64,000 bases of DNA from JACCXG01 sp963717745 (GCA_963717745.1 CAVQXJ010000013.1:620001-684000), one strand, 5' to 3'. Shown: positions 18,001 through 28,782, numbered from the stretch's first letter. A program made the numbers and translations. The notes: generated by a model not told the origin, from the letters alone.

Positions 18001-19152
18001 CGAAGGCATCAACGGCACCATCTCGTTCGACGGCAGCGGCATCCGGCTCGAGGACATCGATGCGCGCGTCGCCGGAGGCCAGGTGACGCTCGGCGGCCGC
18101 ATCGGGTTGAACGGCTTCGGTCCGGGGGCGCTCAGCCTCACCGCGGTCGGCGAACAAATGCGGCTGCGCTACCCGGAGGGCTTCCGCTCGACCGTCGACG
18201 CCGACCTCTGGCTGCGCGGCGAGGCGTCAGCGCCGGTGCTCGGCGGTTCGGTGGTGGTGCACGACGCGGTGTGGACGCGACGCTTCGAAGTCGATCCGAA
18301 CATCTTCGATCTCGGGGGCGGCGGACCGGCGTTGCCGGCCGGGCCGGCGGCGCCTTCAGGTGTGCCGCTGCGCTTCGACATCACCGTCAGCGCGAACAAC
18401 ACGCTGCGAATCCAGAACAACCTGGCCGACGTGGTGGCGAGCGCCGATCTCAAGCTGCAGGGCACGTATGACCGCCCGGCGATCTTCGGCCGGGCCGAAG
18501 TCAATCGCGGCAGCATCGTCTTCGAGGGCAATCGCTACGTCGTCACCCGCGGCACCATCGATTTCCTGACCCCGCCGGCCGGCAACATCGAGCCGCTGTT
18601 CGACATCGAAGCGGAGACCCGGGTGCGGGTTCCGCAACAGACCTTCCGGGTCACCCTCGGGGTGACCGGCACGCCGCGCAGCTTTTCGCTGAATCTCGGC
18701 TCGGATCCGCCGCTGCCCGAAGTCGACATCATCGCGCTGCTGTTCGGCACGACGACCGACGTGTCCAACGCGGAGCTGCGCGCGCTCAGTCCCACCGGGG
18801 CGACCCAGGCCGAAGAAGCGCTGCTCAAGGCGGCCGGCGCCCGGCTGCTCGCCGGATCGATATCCGCGCCGGTCCGCCGCGTGGTCGAGGAGACGTTGCG
18901 GCTGGACACGGCGCAGATCTCCCCGAGCTTCGGACCGAGAACGATTCGCTGACGCCGTCGGCCCGGCTGATCCTCGGCAAGCGGCTGTCGCCCCGCGCCT
19001 ACCTGACCTTTTCACGCGCGCTCGGCGGCACTACGGCGCGCGACCAGGCCATCGTCCTCGAATACGACCAGAACGATCGGGTCGGCTTCGTGCTCACCCA
19101 GACCGGCGACCGCACGTTCGCCGTGGATTTCCGGGTCCGCCACAGCTTCTGA
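15019..19152 (+). CDS. tamB: TamB-like (AsmA/DUF748-related) envelope protein, frameshifted twice
   Basis: The locus encodes roughly 1,377 residues if two shifts are repaired: one extra base near 15757-15760 (before IDLTSDGATSTLDGEVDLGR) and one missing base near 18935 (before ENDSLTPSARLILGKRLSPR). It starts with a short cytoplasmic segment and a signal anchor (VVVRLGAVLLSIVVALLLTA). Long beta-rich repeats follow, as in bridge-like lipid-transfer proteins. The C-terminus has the TamB/DUF490 domain (IFGRAEVNRGSIVFEGNRYV, SLNLGSDPPLPEVDIIALLF). The next gene, a BamA/TamA-family barrel, overlaps its stop codon. TamB spans the periplasm and is linked to outer-membrane assembly or phospholipid transport (family knowledge). 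Confidence 0.88.
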
Positions 19153-22073
19153 TGTCCAACCGGCTGATCCTGCTGATCCTCGTCCTTGCTGCGGCGCCGC
19201 GTGCCTTCGGACAGACCGGTCCCGAATCGTATTCAGGCCGCCCGGTCGCCGGCGTCCAGGTGCTGGTCGACGGCGTACCGACCACCGACGCGTCGCTGAT
19301 CGATCTGGTCGAGACGCGACCGGGTGCGAATCTCTCGATGGCGGCGGTGCGGGAGTCCATCGCGCACCTCTACAGCCTGGCCCGATTCCAGGACGTGCAG
19401 GTGGAAGCCGTGCACGCCGCGGACGGCGCAGTCAGCCTGCGCTACAACCTGATCGCGGTCCGGGCCGCCGATCGCGTCGAGTTCCGTGGTGCGTTGGGCC
19501 TCGCGGAAGGCCTGCTCCGGGATACCGTGAGCGAGCGGTTCGGCCGGACACCGCAGCCGGCACGCGCCCAGGAAGTTGCTCGCGCGCTCCAGAAACTCTA
19601 CGAAGATCGCGGCTACTTTCACGTGTCGATCCGGCCCGGATCCGCCGAGCTGCACAATCCCGAGCGCATCATCCTGACCTTCGACATCGACGCCGGACCG
19701 CAGGCCCGCGTCGGCGAGATCGAGGTGGTGGGGAACCCTCGCGCCTCGCGCGCGGAGCTGCTGTCGCGTCTGGACCTCGCCCCTGGCCGGCCCTACGAGC
19801 GTGAAAGGGTGAACGCACGGCTGGCCGACTATCAACGCCGTCTGAAGGGGCGGGGGTATCTTCAGGCCGCCGCCAGCCACACCGCGCGACTGTCGGAAGA
19901 CGGCCGGGTCGGCAGCCTGACGCTCGACATTCAGTCGGGTCCGATCGTCACCGTCACGTTCGAAGGGGACCCTCTTTCCGCCGACCGTCGCAGTGAGCTG
20001 GTCCCGTTCGAACGGGAAGGATCGGTTGACGAGGATCTGCTCGAGGACTCGATGCAGCGGATTCGCGATTACCTGAGCCAGCAGGGTTACTGGAAGGCGG
20101 ACGTGTCGGTGCGGCCGCAGCAGACCGACGAGGTCCTGACGATCGTGTTCTCGGTCCGGAAAGGCCCGATCTACCGGGTGGCGCCGGAGGGCGTGCGAAT
20201 CACCGGCAACAGCGTGGTGTCGCTCGACGAGATTCGGCCGCTCCTGGTCCTGAAGCCCGGCGATCTCTACGTCGCCTCGCACCTCGACGCAACCGTGGGC
20301 GCTCTCGTTCGGTTGTACCGCACCAAGGGATTCCGCTGGGTCGACATCAAGTCGTCGGAGAACGATGCCGGCGCCGACGGGGCGGCCGCGCTGCTTCGGC
20401 CGGAAATCGCGATCGCGGAAGGCCCTCGCGCCGTGCTCGGCGAGGTGACGATCGCCGGCGCCAAGGCCCTGAGCGAGGCGGAGGTCCGCCGCACTCTGCA
20501 ACTGCAGGTGGGACAGCCGTACTACGAACCGTCGATTGCGGCCGCCCGCGATGCGGTGCAGCTCGAGTATCTGAACCTCGGGTTCTCGAACGTGCAGGTC
20601 GCGATGACGCCGTCGCTGTCGGAGGATCGCACCCGCGTCAGCCTCGGGATCGCGATCGCTGAAGGGGTCCAGACGCTGGTCGATCACGTCATCATCGTCG
20701 GCAATCGCCGCACGTCGGACGCGGTCATCCGCCGGGAAGTGCTGCTGCAGCCCGGCGCTCCGCTTGGCCTGAGAGACATGCTCGAGAGCCGCCGCCGGCT
20801 GAGCGCGCTCGGGCTGTTCCGGCGGATCGACGTCCGTCAGCTCGAACATGGGCCGGCGGCGCGGCGTGACGTGCTGGTTACCGTCGAGGAGGCGGCGGCG
20901 ACCTCGGTCGGCTACGGCGGCGGTCTCGAGGCCGGGAAGGTGCTGCGCGCCGGTGCGACCGGTGGCGGCGCGCAGGAGCGGCTCGAGTTCGCGCCGCGGG
21001 GGTTCTTCGACATCGGCCGACGTAACCTTGGTGGCAAGAACCGTTCGATCAACCTGTTCACGCGTGTCAGCCTGCGCCCCGAGGATGCGCCCGACGACCC
21101 CGAGCCAGGATGGCCGCGGCATCGGGTTCAGCGAGTACCGCGTCATCGGCACTTACCGTGAGCCCGCGGCGGTCTTCTGGAATGCCGACCTGATCCTCAC
21201 CGGCGCCGTCGAGCAGGGCAGTTCGAACCAGCTTCAACTTCGCGCGGAAAGGTGTCAGCGCGGAGGTGACCCGCCGCGTCACGCAGACCATCCGCGTCAG
21301 CGCCCGCTACTCCTTCGGTACCACCCGGACCTTCGATGAGCGGCTGAGCGATCAGGAACAGTCCCAGATCGACCGCCTGTTTCCCCAGGTCCGTCTGTCG
21401 GCCTTCTCCGGCGCGGTCGCGCGCGATACCAGGGACGACGTGGTCGAGCCGACGCGCGGTGCGTTCCTCGGGGGGCGAGGCCGCGGCGGCCCTGCGCGGG
21501 CTCGGAGGCGAGGTCGGTTTCCTCAAGACGTATCTGCAGGGCTCCTGGTTCCGGCGCTTGCCCGGCCCGCGCGCGGTCGTCCTGGCCACCCGCGCCTCGG
21601 TCGGGCTCGCCGACGGCCTGCCGCGCGAGGCCCAGCCGACGGATGCGGACGGCCGGCCGATCCCGGGTGACCCGATCGTGATCGAGGACCTGCCGGCCAG
21701 CGAGCGGTTCTTCGCCGGCGGTGACACCACGATCCGAGGCTTCGCGCTCGATACCGTGGGCAGCGCCAAGACGATCAGCCCGCGCGGATTTCCGCGCGGC
21801 GGCAATGGCGTGCTGGTGATGAACGTCGAGCTTCGCATCCCGGTCTGGAAGGAGCTCGGCGCGGCGGTGTTTACCGACGGCGGCAACGTGTTCGAGCGCG
21901 TCACCGACTTCGACGTCTCCGAGCTGCGCGGCAGCTACGGATTTGGTCTGCGCTACCGTTCTCCGATCGGTCCGGTCCGGGTCGATCTCGGCTTCAAGAT
22001 GGATCGGCGGCAGTTCGGCGGCGAGCTCGAGAAGCGTACAGCGCTGCACTTCAGCATCGGACAGGCATTCTGA
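19152..22073 (+). CDS. BamA/TamA-family outer-membrane protein with POTRA domains, frameshifted three times
   Basis: The locus encodes about 970 residues after repair. It has a signal peptide (LILLILVLAAAPRAFG) and several POTRA domains with their usual beta-alpha-alpha-beta-beta pattern (for example ARVGEIEVVGNPRASRAELL, VDHVIIVGNRRTSDAVIRRE). A C-terminal beta-barrel includes RFFAGGDTTIRGFALDTVG, whose RGF matches the family (V/I)RG(F/Y) motif, and ends ALHFSIGQAF. Shifts lie near 21105 (extra C), 21229 (extra C) and 21470-21475 (six Gs where five keep frame). It follows tamB with overlapping stop and start codons, so TamA is the likelier role; BamA is possible. Confidence 0.9.
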
Positions 22074-22616
22074 TGAGGCTGGCCCGCTCGATCGCGCTCG
22101 CGCTGATCCTGATGGGAACGTCCACGATCGGCCGCGCCGAGATCATCGACCGCATTCTCGCGATCGTCGATACCCAGATCATCACGCTCTCCGACGTGCG
22201 GGCGGCCCTGAAGTTCGGCCTGGTGCCGGCGGACGTCAACACCGATCCTGTCGCGGGCGGCGCTGCAGCGTCTGATCGACCACCGGCTGATGCTCGCCGA
22301 GGTGGACCGCTACGCCCCTCCGGAGCCGACCGAGTCCGCCGTCACCGCGAGCGTGGCGGCGATCGAACGGCGGTTCGCCGACGCGCTGGCATTCGAGATC
22401 GCGCTCAACCAGTCGGCGCTCAGCCGCGAGGAACTGCGCCGCCATCTGCGCGACTCGCTTCGGATCGACACCTATCTGCGGCAGCGCTTCGCGTCGGCCA
22501 TCCAGGGGCCCGGCGAGGATGTGGAGGCGCAGCGGGCGGCCTTCGTCAGTCAGTGGGTGGAGGGATTGCGGCGGCGTGGCGCGGTGCAGTTGTTGTATCT
22601 GCCGGCGACGAAATAG
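22073..22616 (+). CDS. SurA N-terminal-like periplasmic protein (one frameshift)
   Basis: The protein is about 180 residues after removing one base near 22253. It has a signal peptide (SIALALILMGTSTIGRA), then EIIDRILAIVDTQIITLSDV, the classic start of SurA and related parvulin-type chaperones. After the shift it continues ALQRLIDHRLMLAEVDRY and helical sequence to QLLYLPATK. No peptidyl-prolyl isomerase domain is present. The ATG begins at the last base of the BamA/TamA stop codon, so it is translationally coupled. It probably acts as a chaperone for outer-membrane proteins (inference from context). Confidence 0.75.
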
Positions 22617-22683
22617 CGTTCGCGGGTTCGCGGGTTCGCCCTACAACCGGCTTTTGTAGGTCGGGGCTTCAGCCCCCGGCAAG
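22617..22683. repeat. GTTCGCGG-type repeats and short hairpins
   Basis: GTTCGCGGGTTCGCGGGTTC is followed by CCCTACAA...TTGTAGG and by GGGGCTTCAGCCCC. All are short motifs that recur in spacers at 31.8-33.6 kb. The region may terminate the two convergent genes. Confidence 0.6.
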
Positions 22684-23403
22684 TCACCGCCCGATGCTCA
22701 CGTACTTGAGCAACTGCGCGAGATTGAAGCCGGCGTGGCTGATCATCGGCGCGATGATGCTCTGCCGCTTCCAGTAGACGATGCCCCAGGCGGCGCCGAG
22801 CGATCCGGTCGCGATGGCGGCCGCGTAGCCCTGGTCGATGTGGCCGAGCCCGAAGAACACGCTGTAAATCACGATGCCGACCACCCCGCCGCCGAGGTAC
22901 TGATCGAAGCGCCGCACGATGAACCCGCGCTGGACTTCCTCCCGGACCCCGCCGGCGAGCATCGCCACGATCGCGAAGATCGCGGCGTCGCGCGGCGTCT
23001 GTAACATGCGTTCGAAAGGATTGACCGCGACATTGTGCAGTCCGGGTTTGAGCGTGAGGATGACCGCCAGCACGACGACGACCAGCATGAACGCCGCCGG
23101 GATCAGCGCCACGCCCAGGAGCATTTCCCGGCCGGGCCGCCGCGGACCGAGCACGAACGCCGCGACCGGCTCTCGATGCGCTCGCAGGAACAGCCAGACC
23201 AGGAGCAGGATCAGCACCATGTCGATCAGCGCCATTGCGACGATGAACGCCGGTGACCAGCCACCGTCGGCGGCCCGTGATGACATCCCGAAGGAAGTGA
23301 GTGCCTGGAAGACCAGGAGTTGCGTGGGCAACCCGGAGCAGAGGAACACCTCGATGAACGCGCCGAGCCGCTCGATCGGCAGGGTCGGCCGCGGCAAGGC
23401 CAC
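22684..23403 (-). CDS. CPBP-family intramembrane metalloprotease
   Basis: At least 239 residues with about six to seven transmembrane segments. The CPBP (Abi) motifs are present: EEVQRGF in GGVREEVQRGFIVRRFDQYL (Glu-Glu and Arg), GLGHIDQG (His) and SHAGFN (His, Asn). These are the catalytic and metal-binding residues of intramembrane glutamic/CAAX-type proteases. The listed start is GTG 23403. An upstream Pro-rich stretch in another frame (DPAPDPAPEILPTRPVAPPD) looks coding and would join by a one-base shift near 23400, so the true start may be GTG 23476. The substrate is unknown. Confidence 0.85.
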   Translation of the reverse strand: MALPRPTLPIERLGAFIEVFLCSGLPTQLLVFQALTSFGMSSRAADGGWSPAFIVAMALIDMVLILLLVWLFLRAHREPVAAFVLGPRRPGREMLLGVALIPAAFMLVVVVLAVILTLKPGLHNVAVNPFERMLQTPRDAAIFAIVAMLAGGVREEVQRGFIVRRFDQYLGGGVVGIVIYSVFFGLGHIDQGYAAAIATGSLGAAWGIVYWKRQSIIAPMISHAGFNLAQLLKYVSIGR

Positions 23404-23476
23404 CGGTTGTCGGATCGGGCGGAGCGACCGGGCGGGTAGGGAGAATCTCCGGGGCGGGATCGGGCGCCGGATCCAC

Positions 23477-23585
23477 TAAGCACTCTAGCGGAACGCGCTG
23501 CTTCGACCAGTTGAATCGCCCACTTTCCAACTTCCCGAGTGAAGAAACCGGCAACTGGAAATTGCCAACCGGAATGACCGCCTAA
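23477..23585. repeat. CCAGTTG / CAACTGG inverted short repeats
   Basis: The spacer contains GACCAGTTGAA on one side and CCGGCAACTGGAAATTGCC on the other. This matches the unit family at 43055-43123. No gene is seen. Confidence 0.5.
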
Positions 23586-24506
23586 CTACGAAGCGACCCG
23601 CACTCTCACGGTCAGGGGTGCCGAGAGACGGACCGACACCGGAGTGCCTGCACCGAGACGAATCTCCTTGCCGCGCGTGCCCAGCACGACACCCGTCCCG
23701 GCCGCGCCGCCAATCGCGGCGCCCTTCGCGGCGCCGTCTCCGCCGCCGAGAATGCCGCCGATGATCGCGCCGCCCGCCGCGCCGCCGCCGATTTTCGCGG
23801 CGTCGGTCTTCTTCGTCGCCTGCGCCTGACGGGCGATGGTGTCGGTTCGCATCGAGAGCCGCTCCGCATCTCCGGGCGGGTCGATCGTGCTGAACCGGAA
23901 CGCTACCTGGGCTCGTCCCTTGACTCGTCCCGCCCGCTCCACCGCGGTGACGACGCCGGAGACCGCCGTCCCCATCGGGAACGCCTGAACTCCGGCGGCG
24001 GTCGTCACCGCCCGGCGCAGCGTGCCGCGCACGGCATCCTCGACCTTGCTCGAGTCCGATGCGACCGCGGTTGTCAGCTCAACTGGCAGCACCGTTCCCA
24101 CCGGCAGCGTGACTTCACGATATTCCGTCGCTGCCGGCCTGGGATCCGAAGCCGTCGCCGCAGTCCCCGCTGAGCCCAATGCGCGGTCGGACGCCGGAGT
24201 CGACACGGTGGCGGGCGCCGAGCCCGACGCGGTCGACGGGGCAGCGGCGGGCAGCGCTGGCGCGGTGGTCACGGCCGTGTCCGCCCGAAGGCTCGCAATG
24301 TCCGCACGGGCAATTTCCCTACGGCCAGCGACCGTTTCGACGATGACGTGCTCCGGTTTGACTTCGACCAGGCGGCCGGCGACGACCACGCCATCTTTCT
24401 TTTCCACCGTGACCGTGCTTCCGGCCTTGATTTCCAGGCTCGCGCTGTCCCTGGCGCAGGCCGACGTCAGCGCCAGAGCGACGACGAGAACTACCAGCTT
24501 TTTCAT
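23586..24506 (-). CDS. Glycine-zipper lipoprotein
   Basis: A 306-residue protein with lipobox LALTSAC (Cys ~17). The N-terminal ~60 mature residues form a small beta-barrel-like domain (GSTVTVEKKDGVVVAGRLVE). A low-complexity Ala/Thr/Ser linker follows, then a beta domain with TAVSGVVTAVERAGRVKGRA. Near the C-terminus is a glycine zipper (GGGAAGGAIIGGILGGG), a motif of membrane-inserting or oligomerising envelope proteins. It probably sits at the outer-membrane inner face. It is divergent from the sigma-54 activator at 24621. Confidence 0.8.
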   Translation of the reverse strand: MKKLVVLVVALALTSACARDSASLEIKAGSTVTVEKKDGVVVAGRLVEVKPEHVIVETVAGRREIARADIASLRADTAVTTAPALPAAAPSTASGSAPATVSTPASDRALGSAGTAATASDPRPAATEYREVTLPVGTVLPVELTTAVASDSSKVEDAVRGTLRRAVTTAAGVQAFPMGTAVSGVVTAVERAGRVKGRAQVAFRFSTIDPPGDAERLSMRTDTIARQAQATKKTDAAKIGGGAAGGAIIGGILGGGDGAAKGAAIGGAAGTGVVLGTRGKEIRLGAGTPVSVRLSAPLTVRVRVAS

Positions 24507-24620
24507 GTATTGTTCCTCGACCCGACAGGAGCAACGCCCGTACCGTCCAAATGCCTGGGCTGGCGTCCGAAAATCGGCAAAACCGTGTAAACCTTACGTT
24601 GACACTGTTAAACTTGCCGG

Positions 24621-26057
24621 GTGGATGTAACTGAAGACGCAAAAGTGCAAGCGCCACCGACGCAGCCGGTCGGCGAACGGGTGCTGATCGTCGAAGACGA
24701 TGCCTCGACGCGGGAAGGGTTGGCGGAGCTCGTTCAGACCTGGGGGTTTCAGACCGAGGCGGCCTCCGACGGCGAGGAGGGGCTGCGCAAAGTCACCAGC
24801 TTCCGGCCCGCCATCATCGTCAGCGACATGGTCATGCCCAGGGTCGGAGGCATGGACATGCTCCGGGCCCTCAAGGATCAACTGTCCGACCTGACCCTCA
24901 TCCTGTTGACCGCTCAGGGAACCGTCGAGACCGCGGTGGAGGCGATCAAGGAAGGGGCGTACGACTACCTGAGCAAGCCGGTCGATCCGCAGCGGCTGCA
25001 GATCCTGCTTCAGAAGGCGGTCGAGCGGCAGGACACGCTGCGCGAGGTGCGGCATCTGCGCCGCCAGCTTCGCGAGGCGGGAACGTTCGGACGGATCATC
25101 GGCAACAGCCCGACGATCCGATCGGTCTACCGGGTCATCGAACAGGCAGCGCCGACGGTGGCCTCGGTGCTGATCTCGGGCGAGTCCGGCACCGGCAAAG
25201 AGCTGATCGCGCAGACTATTCACGAGCTGAGTCCACGGTCGTCGTTCCCGTTCGTGGCGATCAACTGCGCGGCGATCCCGGAGACGCTGCTCGAAAGCGA
25301 GATTTTCGGCCACGAGAAGGGGGCGTTCACCGGAGCGCACGATCGCCGGACCGGCGTGTTCGAGCTGGCGCATCGCGGCACGCTGTTCCTCGACGAAATC
25401 GCCGAGATGGTGCCGGCGACCCAGGTCAAGCTGCTGCGCGTCCTGCAGGAGCGGACCTTCCGCCGGCTGGGCGGCCGGCAGGAGCAATCGGTGGACGTGC
25501 GGGTGATCGCCGCGACCAACGTGAATCCGATGGAGGCGGTGAAGTCCGGCAAGCTGCGGGAGGACCTGTTCTACCGGCTGAACGTCTTCGCGATCGAGCT
25601 GCCGCCGCTCCGCGACCGCAAGGAAGACATCCCCATGCTGGCGCAGCATTTCCTGGCGGAGTTCAACGAGCGCAACGGGAAAGCGGTCCGTGCGGTGGAA
25701 CAGGAGGCCGTGTACCTGCTCGAGCAATACCCGTGGCCGGGCAATATCCGCGAGCTCAGGAACGTGATGGAGCGCGCGACCATCCTGGCCGAAGGGGATT
25801 TCATCGAGACGAAACACCTGCCCCCGACGCTGGTCGCGAAGGGTGAGGAGACGCTGCCCACGGTGACGCTGTCGCCCGGTACCACCGTGGACGAGGCTGA
25901 GCGCCGGCTGATTGTGCTGACGCTCGATCACACCCGCAACAACAAGACCCGAGCCGCGGAGATTCTGGGGATCAGCCTGAAGACGCTGCACAACAAGTTG
26001 AACCGGATGCGCGATCTCGCGGCGGGCCGGTCGGAGACCGGCCCGAAGCGCGAGTAG
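24621..26057 (+). CDS. Sigma-54-dependent response regulator (NtrC family)
   Basis: A 478-residue protein with a receiver domain at ~22-135 (LIVEDDAST, phospho-acceptor Asp in IIVSDMVMPRVGG, Lys in YLSKPVD). An AAA+ domain follows at ~155-395: Walker A GESGTGKE, GAFTGAHDRRTG (the sigma-54 contact loop is intact) and Walker B GTLFLDEIAEM. A Fis-type helix-turn-helix lies at the C-terminus (KTRAAEILGISLKTLHNKLN). It activates sigma-54 promoters after phosphorylation. The start is GTG 24621. The kinase gene follows 28 bp later. A -10-like TAAACT lies six bases before the start. Confidence 0.95.
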   Translation: MDVTEDAKVQAPPTQPVGERVLIVEDDASTREGLAELVQTWGFQTEAASDGEEGLRKVTSFRPAIIVSDMVMPRVGGMDMLRALKDQLSDLTLILLTAQGTVETAVEAIKEGAYDYLSKPVDPQRLQILLQKAVERQDTLREVRHLRRQLREAGTFGRIIGNSPTIRSVYRVIEQAAPTVASVLISGESGTGKELIAQTIHELSPRSSFPFVAINCAAIPETLLESEIFGHEKGAFTGAHDRRTGVFELAHRGTLFLDEIAEMVPATQVKLLRVLQERTFRRLGGRQEQSVDVRVIAATNVNPMEAVKSGKLREDLFYRLNVFAIELPPLRDRKEDIPMLAQHFLAEFNERNGKAVRAVEQEAVYLLEQYPWPGNIRELRNVMERATILAEGDFIETKHLPPTLVAKGEETLPTVTLSPGTTVDEAERRLIVLTLDHTRNNKTRAAEILGISLKTLHNKLNRMRDLAAGRSETGPKRE

Positions 26058-26085
26058 TGCGCGCCGATCGAGGCACACGCTCGTC

Positions 26086-28020
26086 TTGACTATCAAAGCG
26101 AAGCAGGTAGCGGGGGTCACGACGCTGGTCGTGGCGGTCGTGGCGATCCTGAGCGCCTACCATCTGAGTGCGCTGTCCGCGTTTCTGCTGAAGGAGACGG
26201 AGTCCCGCGCCGAATTGCTGTCTGGAGCGCTATTCCAGCGCACCTTCGAAGTGGTCCGCCGGAACCCGGCGGACCCGTACGCGGCGCTGCGTGACGACGG
26301 CGGCATCCGTTCGATTCTCGATGCGTCGATCGGCAATGCCGGCAGCATGACCTACGCGGCGATCGTGCGGGCCGACGGCGTGGCGATCGCGCACGCGATT
26401 CCGTCGCGCGAGGGAGACGTCGTTCCCGAGCAACCGGAGTTCAGCGGGATCGTGAAGGCGGGCGCACTCACCCAGCTGCAGGGGATTTACGCTGATCAGA
26501 CCTTCGAGGTCCGCAAGCCGCTGCTCGCCGGCGATCAGCTGTTCGGGTCGATCCGCATCGGCGTGTCCACGCTGCTGATTCGCACCGAACTGCGCGGCGC
26601 CCTGCAACGCGCGGTGACGATCGTCCTGGCCGCGCTGTTGATCTCCTCGCTGGTCGCGATGCTGCTGGCCCAGTGGCTGTTGCGCCCGATCCACGTCATC
26701 CAGAGCAGCTTGAACCGGCTCGGCCGGGGTGAGCTCGACGTGCGCCTCGATCTGCCCGAGCAGGAATTCAAGGATCTGGGCAGCTCCTTCGACAAGGTCA
26801 GCGCCCAGCTGGCGGCGGTCGGCAAGGGCGGGCAGTCGGAGGAGGGGACACTGCGCGCCGGCGGCGGCGCCGACTACGAGTCGGTGATGGAGAACCTCGA
26901 GGACGCGGTCGCGCTGTTCTCCCCGAGTGGCGAGATGAACTTCACCAACGCCGCCATGCGCGCCCTGCGCTTCCAGGATCTGCCGGAATCGCATCCGGCG
27001 CGCCAGCTGGTCGCGCGCACGCTCTCGGGTCACCGATCGTCGGGGCCGGTCTCGGTGGCGCTGCCCCCGCGGGGGACCGCCGGCGCCGCCGACCTCTCCG
27101 GCACCGGGTCGTTCGAGGTCGGAGCGGAAGCGGAGTCCGATACCGAGCGCCTGCTGATGTGTCACGCGATCGAGGACAGCAACCGCCGGTTTCTCGGCGC
27201 CATGTTGGTCGCTCGGAACGTCGGCTATCTGAACCAGGTGCACTCGACGCTCAACTATTCGCGCAAGGCGGCGGCGATCGGACGGCTGCTCGCCGGGGTG
27301 GCGCACGAAGTGAAGAACCCGCTCAACGCGATGACGATTCACCTCGAGCTGCTCAAGCAGAAGGTCGGATCGATCAAGGAACCGATCGTCGTGCCGGCGC
27401 CCAACGGCGGACCGGGGCGCCCGCTCGACCTGGCGAAGCACGTCAACATCATTTCGAGCGAGATCAAGCGGCTGGACGAGGTGGTGGCGGGATTCCTGAA
27501 GTTCGCCCGGCCCGACGAGCTGAAGCTGCAGCCGGTCGCGATCGCCACCGTGGTCCACGATGTGGTGTCGACGATTGCGCCGGAAGCGCACCGCCGCCGT
27601 GTCACCATCCGGCAGGAGTGCCCGCCGGCGCTGCCGGACATCAACGCCGACCAAGGCATGCTGATGCAGGTGGTGCTGAACCTGGCGATAAACGCCTTGC
27701 AGGCGATGCCCGACGGCGGCTCGCTCAAGCTCGCGTGCCGGGTCGCGTCACGGCGTCGCGTCGCCCTGTCGGTCGAAGACACCGGCGTGGGCATCTCGCC
27801 AGAGGATCTCCCGCGCATCTTCGACCTGTACTTCACCACCAAGGAAAAGGGCAGCGGGATCGGCCTCTCCATGGTCTTCCGCATCGTCCAGCTGCACGAC
27901 GGCGAGGTGGAGGTGCAGTCGACACCCGGCGGAGGGACCAAGTTCACCCTGCGTTTCCCGCAGGCGATCAGCCAGGAACTGAACGTCGAGCGCGGTCAGG
28001 CGGTCGAGGCTGCCCGGTGA
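26086..28020 (+). CDS. Membrane sensor histidine kinase (partner of the NtrC-type regulator)
   Basis: A 644-residue protein from TTG 26086. The first transmembrane helix is TTLVVAVVAILSAYHLSAL and the second is near residues 180-205. They flank a periplasmic sensor with FGSIRIGVSTLLIRTELRGA. Then come HAMP (RPIHVIQSSLNRLGRGELDV), a PAS-like segment, HisKA (LLAGVAHEVKNPLNAMTIHL, His phospho-acceptor) and HATPase_c (NLAINALQAM, DTGVGISPEDLPRIFDLYF, KGSGIGLSMVFRIV). It is co-transcribed with the response regulator. The signal is unknown. Confidence 0.95.
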   Translation: MTIKAKQVAGVTTLVVAVVAILSAYHLSALSAFLLKETESRAELLSGALFQRTFEVVRRNPADPYAALRDDGGIRSILDASIGNAGSMTYAAIVRADGVAIAHAIPSREGDVVPEQPEFSGIVKAGALTQLQGIYADQTFEVRKPLLAGDQLFGSIRIGVSTLLIRTELRGALQRAVTIVLAALLISSLVAMLLAQWLLRPIHVIQSSLNRLGRGELDVRLDLPEQEFKDLGSSFDKVSAQLAAVGKGGQSEEGTLRAGGGADYESVMENLEDAVALFSPSGEMNFTNAAMRALRFQDLPESHPARQLVARTLSGHRSSGPVSVALPPRGTAGAADLSGTGSFEVGAEAESDTERLLMCHAIEDSNRRFLGAMLVARNVGYLNQVHSTLNYSRKAAAIGRLLAGVAHEVKNPLNAMTIHLELLKQKVGSIKEPIVVPAPNGGPGRPLDLAKHVNIISSEIKRLDEVVAGFLKFARPDELKLQPVAIATVVHDVVSTIAPEAHRRRVTIRQECPPALPDINADQGMLMQVVLNLAINALQAMPDGGSLKLACRVASRRRVALSVEDTGVGISPEDLPRIFDLYFTTKEKGSGIGLSMVFRIVQLHDGEVEVQSTPGGGTKFTLRFPQAISQELNVERGQAVEAAR

Positions 28021-28097
28021 CGACGACGCCTCCCGCCGATTGCCGCGAACCAGTGTGACGGATGCGGACCCGACTCGCGGTAAGATTGACCTTTCAC

Positions 28098-28670
28098 ATG
28101 AACAGCCGGGTGGCTTGTCTGCTCGCAGCATCGCTGCTGGCGTCGGCGTGCGTGACCACGCGCGCCGCCACGCCGGTGGAGCGTCCGGCACTCGAGGTCC
28201 CGCCGGTGCCGCCGCGGATTATCGAGCCCGCTCCAGCGCCGGAAACGACCAGCCCGGAGCCGGTCAACGATCTGCCGCCGGAGAAGCCGACCCCGCCGGC
28301 GGCGCGGCCACGTCCGCAGCCTCCCCGGGAGACCCAGAAGCCTCCGGACCCGAAGCCGGTCGAACTGCCGCCCGCGCTGGTCGAGCCGCCGCCTGCGCCT
28401 CCACTGAACAACGCGCCGCTGCTCCGCACCCCGGCCACGGCCGATCCCGCCGTCGCCGAGCGGCAGATTCGCGACACGTTGTCCAAAGTGCAGATCGGCT
28501 TGAACAACGTCAACTTCCAGCGGCTCAGCGACGGGGCGAAGAAGGCCTACAACGAGGTCAAAGACTTCATGCTGGGCGCCGAGGCCGCGATCAAGACGTC
28601 GAACTTTGAGCTCGGCAAAGAACTGGCGTCGAAGGCCGAGAAGCTCGCCAACGAGCTGCAGGGCCGCTAG
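28098..28670 (+). CDS. Proline-rich lipoprotein
   Basis: A 190-residue protein from ATG 28098 with lipobox ACLLAASLLASAC (Cys ~16). The middle ~90 residues are Pro/Glu-rich (VPPVPPRIIEPAPAPETT). The C-terminal ~70 residues are helical (VAERQIRDTLSKVQIGLNNV, LGKELASKAEKLANELQGR). I favour this ATG over one at 28062 because the signal peptide starts here and TAAGAT (28081-28086) could be its -10. It follows the two-component pair and may be a periplasmic or outer-membrane accessory; its function is unknown. Confidence 0.7.
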   Translation: MNSRVACLLAASLLASACVTTRAATPVERPALEVPPVPPRIIEPAPAPETTSPEPVNDLPPEKPTPPAARPRPQPPRETQKPPDPKPVELPPALVEPPPAPPLNNAPLLRTPATADPAVAERQIRDTLSKVQIGLNNVNFQRLSDGAKKAYNEVKDFMLGAEAAIKTSNFELGKELASKAEKLANELQGR

Positions 28671-28690
28671 AGCCCGCTTTCCGGCTCGTC

Positions 28691-28718
28691 AGTGCCCCCC
28701 CTTTCAAAATAGGGCACT
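28691..28718 (+). terminator. Hairpin after the Pro-rich lipoprotein gene
   Basis: AGTGCCC and GGGCACT form a perfect 7-bp stem around a loop containing CTTTCAAAAT, 20 bp after the stop codon. Confidence 0.4.
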
Positions 28719-28782
28719 CAGAAGAACAGCCCGTGCTTATGACGAAATCAGCAAGATGTTGAGTCAGAGCTAGTTGCAAGCC